DNA of 11,185 bases, from positions 1-11,185 of the forward strand of contig JAVEEH010000047.1 of the NCBI GenBank assembly GCA_030840545.1. Reading direction: 5' to 3'. The stretch is from Frankiaceae bacterium (lineage in GTDB: Bacteria; Actinomycetota; Actinomycetes; JAFAQI01). Positions within the stretch are counted from its first letter, which is position 1; every line of letters starts with the position of its first letter. Shown here piece after piece: positions 1 through 5,989 of the stretch. The notes below the pieces were generated by a model that worked only from the letters and a program-made list of their open reading frames with translations, was not told the DNA's origin and did no database searches. Both the position numbers and the translations under genes were made by a program.

Positions 1-1171
1 CGAGTGCGAGCCGCCGCCGGCGGCCGGTGCCGGATGCGCTGGACCACGGCACCAGCGCGTCGCCGATGACACGGGCGGTGACGCTGTCATGGCGGCGGCT
101 GATCGTCGCGCCGATGTAGAAGTGCTCCGCGCCGGCGAGCAGCGGGGCGCACTCAGCCGGCTCCGGCCGCCACGCATCCGGGTCGGCGATGTCGGCCCAG
201 TCGTCGACCCGGACGTCGCCGAAGCGCAGGTCCTTGATGCCGACGCTGCGGGTGGCGAGCGCCCGGGCGAGCGGGGTCGTCTCCGGCAGCTTGCGCAGTG
301 CAACCCCGGCCGCGGTGACCGCGACCTCGAGCGGCGCCCCCAGGTGCGGCGCACCGAGATAGACGATCCGTCCCACCAGCGACACCCACGGCCGGTCCTT
401 GTCCTGGCCGGCGTGGCAGGCGGCGCGGATGACGAGTCCACCCATCGAGTGCCCGACGAGGGTCAGCCGGGTGACCGGCACCGGCCAGGCCGCCACGAGC
501 TCGTCGAGCAGCTGGTCGAGGTCGTCCCCGCTGTCGCAGATGTGCCGGCCGGTGTTGTAGCGCAGATAGACCGGGGTCAGCCCGCAGCGCCGGCGGAGCC
601 GCGATCCGTGGGTCGACTGCGGGTCGCCGTGGTGTTCGGCGGCGGCCTGCCGCCAGGAGGCGTCGGTCTCGCACAGCCCGTGGATGAAGACCGCGAGGTC
701 GCCGGTGGCGTCCGGATGGGTCTCGCGCAGCGAATCGCGGTCCAGCGGCACGTCCCGGTCGTCGTGCCTGACGGTCATCGGCAACGCCAACGGGCTGCGC
801 CACGCTGCGAGCCGGTCGCCCCACGCGCCGTTGACCGCCCCGATGGCGACGTTGCCGCGCCGCCGGTCCGCAAGCGGCCGGTACGCCGGGCCGGTGGCCG
901 CACGCGCTGCGGCGATCGTGCCGGCGACCTGCGCGAGGAGCCGGGCGCCACCACCGACAGCTGCGTAGACACCAGAGCTGATGGCGTCGTGAGCAAGGTG
1001 CGCCGGCCGGGCCGCGGGCCCGGACAGCGAGAATGCCCGCCGCGCGATCGCGACGTGCGTGTCGCGGACGAGCGTCGAGGCGGCTGCGAGGCCACGGCCG
1101 CCGAGGACGACGGCCTCCTTCAGGTCGGTCGTGTCGATCCTGCCGCCGCCGGCGGCGCGCTCCCCGGGCAT
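1..1171 (-). CDS. Alpha/beta hydrolase (esterase/lipase, PGAP1-like), 3' end outside window
   Basis: The minus-strand frame stays open from an ATG at 1171 to the window edge, giving 390 visible codons and no stop. GGGAGA lies about 7 bases upstream of the ATG and supports this start. After a basic, alanine-rich N-terminal region comes an alpha/beta-hydrolase core: VFIHGL (residues 161-166, the oxyanion strand), the nucleophile elbow GHSMGG with Ser242, YLGAPHLGAPLE (271-282), and GDALVP with Asp371 as likely acid. The catalytic His is expected just beyond the visible part, so the gene should continue only a short way. There is no signal peptide, so the protein is probably cytoplasmic. This lipase-like fold fits acyl-ester cleavage, but the substrate is unknown. 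It follows the secreted lipase gene after an 84-base gap holding a hairpin and a possible promoter, so it may be a separate transcription unit. Confidence 0.85.
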   Translation of the reverse strand, partial: MPGERAAGGGRIDTTDLKEAVVLGGRGLAAASTLVRDTHVAIARRAFSLSGPAARPAHLAHDAISSGVYAAVGGGARLLAQVAGTIAAARAATGPAYRPLADRRRGNVAIGAVNGAWGDRLAAWRSPLALPMTVRHDDRDVPLDRDSLRETHPDATGDLAVFIHGLCETDASWRQAAAEHHGDPQSTHGSRLRRRCGLTPVYLRYNTGRHICDSGDDLDQLLDELVAAWPVPVTRLTLVGHSMGGLVIRAACHAGQDKDRPWVSLVGRIVYLGAPHLGAPLEVAVTAAGVALRKLPETTPLARALATRSVGIKDLRFGDVRVDDWADIADPDAWRPEPAECAPLLAGAEHFYIGATISRRHDSVTARVIGDALVPWSSASGTGRRRRLAL

Positions 1172-1200
1172 GCCGGCAGTCTCCCCCACACCACCCCCGA

Positions 1201-1246
1201 CTTGTCAGACCCTGAGCACGTTATGGCGTGCGGTGCGTCTGACAGG
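1201..1246. promoter_or_regulatory. Intergenic imperfect hairpin with possible promoter
   Basis: CTTGTCAGAC (1201-1210) pairs with GTCTGACAGG (1237-1246), 10 base pairs with one G-T. Inside it, GCACG (1216-1220) pairs with CGTGC (1227-1231) around a six-base loop. It lies between the lipase stop at 1256 and the next hydrolase start at 1171. It could be a terminator without a T-run, an operator or an mRNA structure. On the minus strand CTGTCA, 16 bases, then TAACGT (1218-1223) also looks like a weak promoter for the downstream hydrolase. Only the inverted repeat is directly visible; the roles are inferred. Confidence 0.4.
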
Positions 1247-1255
1247 TCGGCTGGA

Positions 1256-2338
1256 TCAGCAGCCGGTGAGCTTCTTGATGCCGCAGAGCTCGCCGTTGCG
1301 TCCGTCGGGATGCCGCTGTGACAACGTGCGGGCGATGTGTCGCTCGCGCTGCGTCGAGCCCTCGGCCTGACCGACCCGCAGCAGGAAGGCGAGGTAGTCG
1401 TCGACTTCGGTCGGCTCCACCCGAAGGTCGTTGTGGTACTGCCCGGCGTAGGTCCTGTTCAGCGCACCGGCGAGATGCGGCGACGCCTCGTCGTACGGCG
1501 GGTCGAAGAACGGGTCGCCACTCGCGCCGTCGTAGACCGTCATCCAGCGCGTCGGCGCCGGGCTCTCGCCATGCCTGTTCAACGCCTTCAGCCAGGCGGT
1601 GCCCGGCGCGATCTCGTTGCAGCCGTAGTAGGAGGTGTCCAGCCCGCGGCAGACCGAAGTCCCGTGGTTGGCGCCCGCGACCGCCACGAACGCAGTGACG
1701 TCGCGTGCCAAGGCGGGATAGTCGACCATCAACTTGCGCGCGATGGTCACGCCGAGCGAGTGCGCAACGATGTCGACGTGGCGCGAGCCGGTGTAGGCCT
1801 GCACCGCCTCGACGAAGCGACACAGGTCCGGCACCTCGTCGTCGTTCGCCGCACCGTGACCACCGTTGCCGAACCCGTCCGGGTTCTGCTGGAAGTAGTC
1901 CTGGTCGGGCAGCGTGGGGGCGGTCGACGGTTCGCCGGCGTAGAAGTTGCCGAGCCCGTTGTAGGAGATCGCATACATCTCCTGCATCGAGTAGCCCGCG
2001 AGGCGTTGGAACTGCAGCATCGGCGCGAGCCAGTTCTGCGCGTCGGCCTGGTTGCCGTGCACGAAGACGACGGGCGTGTGGTGCAAAGGCGCGTGTCGGC
2101 GCAGGCCGCCGAACCCGCCGACCGGCAGGTGCAGCCGGCTGTCCCGGACCACCGGGAAGTCAGCGGCGAAGTATGCCGGGGCCGCGGGCGGCAGCGTGTT
2201 GCCCCCTGTCGGCTGGTTCCGGGCGGCGGTCGACGGACCGCACGTCGGTGCCCCACCACCGGCAGCGCTGCGTGCGGCCCCGCCCGCCGTAGCGCCTGCG
2301 ACCGGCACGAGGCACCCGAGCATCGACCCCGCGACCAC
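1256..2338 (-). CDS. Secreted lipase, class-2 (Lipase_2-like) alpha/beta hydrolase
   Basis: From a GTG at 2338 this encodes 360 residues. A hydrophobic stretch (VVAGSMLGCLVPVAGATA) looks like a signal-peptide core, followed by a low-complexity Ala/Gly/Pro region. The hydrolase domain shows HTPVVFVHGN, an Asn-Trp shortly after it (as in Lipase_2 proteins), the nucleophile elbow AHSLG (Ser194 in this numbering) and VAVAGANHGT. YHNDLRV near the C-terminus may hold the catalytic His. Likely role: extracellular hydrolysis of lipid or other esters. The start is uncertain: an ATG at 2323 is possible, and the frame stays open upstream to an ATG at 2470, which overlaps the livF stop as ATGA. That longer form would be read from the antisense of tRNA-Phe. 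The arginine-rich stretch expected before the signal core (YRRRSQVR) lies upstream of 2338, where no ATG, GTG or TTG exists except at 2470. Confidence 0.8.
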   Translation of the reverse strand: MVAGSMLGCLVPVAGATAGGAARSAAGGGAPTCGPSTAARNQPTGGNTLPPAAPAYFAADFPVVRDSRLHLPVGGFGGLRRHAPLHHTPVVFVHGNQADAQNWLAPMLQFQRLAGYSMQEMYAISYNGLGNFYAGEPSTAPTLPDQDYFQQNPDGFGNGGHGAANDDEVPDLCRFVEAVQAYTGSRHVDIVAHSLGVTIARKLMVDYPALARDVTAFVAVAGANHGTSVCRGLDTSYYGCNEIAPGTAWLKALNRHGESPAPTRWMTVYDGASGDPFFDPPYDEASPHLAGALNRTYAGQYHNDLRVEPTEVDDYLAFLLRVGQAEGSTQRERHIARTLSQRHPDGRNGELCGIKKLTGC

Positions 2339-2369
2339 GACGGCCAGCCGAACCTGGCTGCGCCGCCGG

Positions 2370-2375
2370 TAGACT
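2370..2375 (+). promoter_or_regulatory. Candidate -10 box for tRNA-Phe
   Basis: TAGACT fits the TAnnnT form of a -10 element and ends 16 bases before the mature tRNA 5' end, so transcription would begin close to 2382. No convincing -35 box stands upstream. The site lies antisense to the sequence encoding the lipase signal-peptide region. Confidence 0.4.
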
Positions 2376-2391
2376 GCGCGTGGTCCCTGCG

Positions 2392-2465
2392 GGGCAGGTA
2401 GCTCAGTTGGTACGAGCGTCCGGCTGAAAACCGGAAGGTCGGCGGTTCGACCCCGCCCCTGCCCA
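2392..2465 (+). tRNA. tRNA-Phe (anticodon GAA)
   Basis: A full cloverleaf can be folded by eye. The acceptor stem GGGCAGG pairs with CCTGCCC (2458-2464), followed by discriminator A at 2465. The D stem is GCTC/GAGC, the anticodon stem TCCGG/CCGGA around loop CTGAAAA with anticodon GAA, and the T stem GGCGG/CCGCC around TTCGACC. It has 74 bases and no long variable arm. CCA is not encoded: CTC follows the discriminator. It is the only clear gene on the + strand between minus-strand protein genes, and its 3' end is one base from the livF stop codon. Operon transcripts reading through livF would make antisense RNA to this tRNA. Confidence 0.96.
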
Positions 2466-2466
2466 C

Positions 2467-3273
2467 TCATCCCGTCGTCTTCTTGCGTCGGCGTGGGTTC
2501 GTTGCCGCCAGCCCCGCCGCCAGGTCGCTCGCCAGCAGCCGGCCGACGCCGAGGTAGGTCGCGAGCCGGTCCTGGTCGAGCTCCGCGGTGTCACCGGAGT
2601 AGACGATCCGGCCCTTCTGCAGCAGGCAGGCCGAGTCGGACAGCCGCAGCCCGAACCGGATGTTCTGCTCGACGAGCAGCATCGTGAGGCCGAGCCGCCG
2701 CACCTCCAGCAGGACGTCGAGCAGGTCCTCGACCACAGCAGGTGCCAGCCCGGCGGATGGCTCGTCGATGAGGACGACCTTGGGGTCGTTGATGAGGGCC
2801 CGGCCGACAGCGAGCATCGCCTGCTCACCGCCCGACAACGTGCCGGCCGGCTGCCGGCGGCGCTCGGCCAGGCGGGGGAACGTGTCGAAGACGCGCTGCA
2901 GGTTGGCGGCGTAGGCGCTCTTGTCGCGGCGGCGGAGCGTGTAGGCGCCGACCCGCAGGTTCTGCTCCACGGACAGCGATCCGAAGACCTGCCGGCCCTG
3001 CGGGACGTGCGCCATGCCGAGCGCGACGCGGCGCTCGGGCAGCATCCTCGTGATGTCAGTGCTGAGCAGCTCGATCCGGCCGCCCCAGATCGGCACGACG
3101 CCCGCGATGACCTTGAGCAGGACGCTCTTGCCCGCGCCGTTCAGGCCGAAGATGCCGGTGACCTGCCCCTCGGGAACGACGAGGTCGATGCCGTGGATGA
3201 TCGTCTGCGATCCGAAACCGGCGCGTACGCCGGACAGCTGCAGCACCGTCGTCGTCGCCGTCGTCGTCGTCAT
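2467..3273 (-). CDS. livF: Branched-chain-type (HAAT) ABC transporter ATP-binding protein, LivF-like
   Basis: This 268-residue ATPase has a Walker A motif GLNGAGKS (43-50), a Q-loop region with AHVPQGRQVFGSLSVEQNL as in LivF proteins, an ABC signature LSGGEQ (146-151) and a Walker B motif VVLIDE (166-171). The LVEQN sequence with Gln at the switch position is typical of LivF. The residue after the Walker A Ser is Val rather than the usual Thr, a small oddity. It should pair with the LivG domain of the upstream fusion to power the importer at the inner face of the membrane. The ATG at 3273 overlaps the stop of livMG as ATGA, and the start codon sits beside an ACG-repeat tract that encodes a Thr-rich N-terminus. 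The C-terminus has a basic tail, NPRRRKKTTG. The substrate class follows from the subfamily; the exact ligand is unknown. Confidence 0.93.
   Translation of the reverse strand: MTTTTATTTVLQLSGVRAGFGSQTIIHGIDLVVPEGQVTGIFGLNGAGKSVLLKVIAGVVPIWGGRIELLSTDITRMLPERRVALGMAHVPQGRQVFGSLSVEQNLRVGAYTLRRRDKSAYAANLQRVFDTFPRLAERRRQPAGTLSGGEQAMLAVGRALINDPKVVLIDEPSAGLAPAVVEDLLDVLLEVRRLGLTMLLVEQNIRFGLRLSDSACLLQKGRIVYSGDTAELDQDRLATYLGVGRLLASDLAAGLAATNPRRRKKTTG
3248..3271 (-). repeat. ACG/GAC trinucleotide tract at the livF start codon
   Basis: On the + strand (GTC)3, GCC, (GTC)4 runs from 3248 to 3271. It is read on the minus strand as repeated ACG threonine codons directly after the livF ATG. Slippage in whole triplets would change only the number of Thr residues. 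Confidence 0.7.
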
Positions 3274-5126
3274 GCGGACACCGCCGCTCCGAAGTAGGCG
3301 TCGATGACCTTCTGGTCGGCGGAAATGTCGCGTGGCTCACCCTGCGCGATCAGGCGGCCGGCGTCGAGCACATAGACGTAGTCGCACGTGTCCAGCACCA
3401 GCGGCACGTTGTGCTCGATCAGCAGCACCGTGCGGCCCAGCGCGTCGCGGAGGTCGCGCAACCGGGCGGCGAGGTTCTCGGCCGCGGCCGGCGCCATGCC
3501 TGCCGAGGGCTCGTCGAGCATCACGAGGTCGGGCGCGGTCATGAGCAGGCAGGCGATCTCCACGATCCGCTGCTGGCCACCGGAAAGGTTGCGCACCGGC
3601 ATGTCCGCGAGCTGCTGGAAGCCGAGCGCCTCGATCGCCTGGTCGGTGCGCGTCGCGAACTCCCGCTCGGTGCGAGCCGCTCGGGGCAACATCAGCAACG
3701 CCTCGATGTCGCCGTAGGGCGCCAGCTGATGCTGCGCCAGCAGGAAGTTGTCGCGAACGCTGAGATCCTTGGCGAGCCCGACCTGCTGGAAGCTGCGGGC
3801 GATGCCGAGCCGAGCCCGCTCGTCACTACGCAACGACTGGATCTCGCGCCCTCGGTAGCGGATCCGCCCGGCGTCGATGCGTACCAGCCCCGACACGGCA
3901 TTGAACAGCGTGCTCTTGCCCGCACCGTTTGGACCGATCAGCCCGATGATCTTTCCGGCCGGCACGACCAGGCTCGCATGGTCAACGGCCTGCAGCCCAC
4001 CGAACCGGACGACGACATCCTCGACCTCCAAGAGGTTGTCCGACCGCAACGCGTCGACGGTGACCGGTCGATCCGGCACCGGCAGCTGCGGAAGCGCGGG
4101 CAGCTCATCGTCGTCGTCGTCGCCTGCGCCCACCGCGGGGCGGCGCTGATGGCTCAGCAGGTCGGCGATCCCCTCCGGATGTCGGGACACGGTCAGCATC
4201 AGGCCGACCGCACCGAGCACGTAGGCCCAGGCGTGCAGGCCGCTGATGAACGACGGCAGCAGCCAGAAGATCAGCGCGGCGATGATGACGGCGAGCCGGC
4301 GGCCCGCCCCGCCGACGATGACCAGGATCACGAGAGTGAGTGAGAGCGACAGGTCGAAAGGCTTCTCGTTGTTCACGTGCAGGATCGCATGGCCAAACAT
4401 CGCTCCGGCCAGGCCGGCCATGGCTCCGCTGACGACGAAAGCCAACAGCTTGTAGCGGGTGACGTTGATGCCGAACGACTGCGCCACCGCTTCGTTCTCG
4501 CGAACCGTGCGGAACGCCCGACCGAGCCGGGTGCGCACGATGTTGACGTCGATGACCCAGACCAGCAGCAACAGCAGCAGGCAGACGACCAGGTAGGTGG
4601 CGTTGTCGATCCCACGTGGCAACGTGACGCCGGCCGAGCCGCTCGAGAAGAAGCTGCCCTCGAGCACGCTGTACTGCATGACCAGCCCGAAGATGACGGT
4701 CACGATCGCGAGATAGAGACCGCGCAGGCGCAGCGCCGGAAGTCCGACGACGAAGGACACCGCTGCAGCGACCACGACGCCAAAGAGCATCCCCAGCGCC
4801 ATCGGCAGGTGCCAACGCGAGGTGGCGATGCCGCTGGCGAACGCGCCGCTGGCCAACAGTCCGGCGTGCCCGAGCGAGATCTGACCCGCGTAGCCGAGGA
4901 GCAGGTTGAGGCTGACGGCCGCGACGGCGAGCGCGACGCCGACATCGAGGTTGAGGTAGTCGTGCTGCTGCAGCAGCCGCGGCATGGCATGGCTCGTCAG
5001 CAACGGCAACGCGACGAACAACAGCGCAGCCGTCGCTGCATTGCCCACCCGCGGGCTGATCCGATGCGGCGGCGCGGCGACGCCCTGGACGCGCTGCAGC
5101 GAACCCGCTCCGTCGGCCACGGTCAC
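3270..5126 (-). CDS. Fused LivM-type permease and LivG-type ATPase of a HAAT ABC transporter
   Basis: From a GTG at 5126 the protein has 618 residues. The frame is open further upstream to 5426, but that part is a shadow of livH. The N-terminal half, about residues 30-315, is a multi-helix permease with the LivM hallmark GYAGQISLGHAGLLASGAF (79-97) and a cytoplasmic loop RENEAVAQSFGINVTRYK. A hydrophilic linker with a run of five Asp (336-340) leads to a LivG ATPase: Walker A GPNGAGKS (398-405), signature LSGGQQ (514-519), Walker B LVMLDE (534-539) and switch His572. It forms the importer with LivH and LivF. GTGA at 5126-5123 overlaps the livH stop, indicating coupled translation. A second in-frame GTG at 5120 is an alternative start. 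LivM and LivG are separate polypeptides in the classical E. coli system, so this is a genuine fusion, with no sign of a frameshift. Confidence 0.92.
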   Translation of the reverse strand: MTVADGAGSLQRVQGVAAPPHRISPRVGNAATAALLFVALPLLTSHAMPRLLQQHDYLNLDVGVALAVAAVSLNLLLGYAGQISLGHAGLLASGAFASGIATSRWHLPMALGMLFGVVVAAAVSFVVGLPALRLRGLYLAIVTVIFGLVMQYSVLEGSFFSSGSAGVTLPRGIDNATYLVVCLLLLLLVWVIDVNIVRTRLGRAFRTVRENEAVAQSFGINVTRYKLLAFVVSGAMAGLAGAMFGHAILHVNNEKPFDLSLSLTLVILVIVGGAGRRLAVIIAALIFWLLPSFISGLHAWAYVLGAVGLMLTVSRHPEGIADLLSHQRRPAVGAGDDDDDELPALPQLPVPDRPVTVDALRSDNLLEVEDVVVRFGGLQAVDHASLVVPAGKIIGLIGPNGAGKSTLFNAVSGLVRIDAGRIRYRGREIQSLRSDERARLGIARSFQQVGLAKDLSVRDNFLLAQHQLAPYGDIEALLMLPRAARTEREFATRTDQAIEALGFQQLADMPVRNLSGGQQRIVEIACLLMTAPDLVMLDEPSAGMAPAAAENLAARLRDLRDALGRTVLLIEHNVPLVLDTCDYVYVLDAGRLIAQGEPRDISADQKVIDAYFGAAVSA

Positions 5127-5989
5127 GCCCGCCTGCCCAGCAGTCCCTGCGGGCGCAGCAGCAGCACCGCGAGCACGATCACGAGCATCGCCGTGGTCTG
5201 GAAGCTCGGGATGGCGTTGATGGTGATGTGTGCCTTCACCTCGGCCTCGGCAATCCCGACGAGCAGGCCACCGACGAACGCGCCGGGCAGGCTGGTCAGC
5301 CCGCCGACGAGGGCCGCCGTCAGCCCGCCGATGAACAGTCCGGCGAATGCACCGGGCGCGAGCACGCCGACCGTCGGCTCGATGAGAAGGACAGCGACCG
5401 CGCTGAGCGCTCCCGACATTCCCCACGTGAAGGCGCTGATCCGCCCGCGCGGCGTGCCCATCAGCTGCGCGGCGACCGGATCATCGGCCGACGCCTGCAC
5501 GGCGAGGCCGAAGTCTGTGAAGCGGAGGAACAGCGCGAGCCCGACTGCGACTACGGCGACCACACCGAGCGCCAGCCACTGGGACGAGCTGACGAAGACG
5601 CCGGCGATCTTGACCCCGCCATGGGCGATCGGCGGCGGGAGGATGTAGATCGTGCCGGCGAAGAGCGCGAGCTCGATCGCCACCATCAAGGAGAACAGCC
5701 CGATCGTTGCAACGGCGACAGTCACCCGCGACGCCGAGAGCATCGGCCGGATGATGACCCGCTCGAACAGCAGGCCGATCGCGACCGCGACGCCGATGGA
5801 CGCGAGTGCTCCGACGATCCAGGGCTGGTGGTGCTTCACCGTCACCCACCAGGTCGCGTAGAGCGAGAGCGTGCCGACTTCCGCTTGCGCGAAGTTGAGC
5901 ACCCGCGACGCCTTGTAGACCAATGTGATGCCGGCAGCGATGAGCGCATAGATGCTGCCGCCGATCAGCCCCAGGACGATCGCCTGCAT
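5123..5989 (-). CDS. livH: HAAT ABC transporter permease, LivH-like
   Basis: This 288-residue membrane protein starts at an ATG at 5989 that overlaps the stop of the binding-protein gene as ATGA. The open frame upstream of this ATG lacks hydrophobic segments. The N-terminus GLIGGSIYALIAAGITLVYK followed by NFAQAEVG is the family hallmark of LivH permeases. About eight hydrophobic segments follow, ending in LLLRPQGLLGRRA, also typical. The loop DFGLAVQASADDPVAAQLMG (159-178) is in the place of the EAA-type coupling loop that touches the ATPases. The length is normal for the family. It should form the transmembrane channel together with the LivM half of the downstream fusion. Confidence 0.94.
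   Translation of the reverse strand: MQAIVLGLIGGSIYALIAAGITLVYKASRVLNFAQAEVGTLSLYATWWVTVKHHQPWIVGALASIGVAVAIGLLFERVIIRPMLSASRVTVAVATIGLFSLMVAIELALFAGTIYILPPPIAHGGVKIAGVFVSSSQWLALGVVAVVAVGLALFLRFTDFGLAVQASADDPVAAQLMGTPRGRISAFTWGMSGALSAVAVLLIEPTVGVLAPGAFAGLFIGGLTAALVGGLTSLPGAFVGGLLVGIAEAEVKAHITINAIPSFQTTAMLVIVLAVLLLRPQGLLGRRA

Noticed and set aside
1211..1240. Rho-independent terminator after the lipase
   Set aside because: The hairpin exists but no T-run follows on either strand, so a standard intrinsic terminator cannot be claimed.
89..1321. Plus-strand open frame of 410 codons
   Set aside because: It lies antisense to the alpha/beta hydrolase and lipase genes, has an arginine/alanine-rich composition with no recognisable domain, and arises from GC-rich third-position bias.
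2403..2828. Minus-strand open frame of 141 codons ending in GAGSNRRPSGFQPDARTN
   Set aside because: It is a shadow of livF that runs into the antisense of tRNA-Phe; this C-terminal peptide type is a familiar spurious translation of tRNA antisense DNA.
5127..5426. N-terminal 100-codon extension of the LivMG frame
   Set aside because: The extension is Arg/His-rich, overlaps the livH coding sequence in another frame, and the GTG at 5126 gives the 4-base overlap seen elsewhere in the operon.
4377..5648. Plus-strand open frame of 423 codons
   Set aside because: Antisense to livMG and livH; its Asp/Arg/Gln-rich low-complexity translation is the complement of hydrophobic membrane-protein codons.
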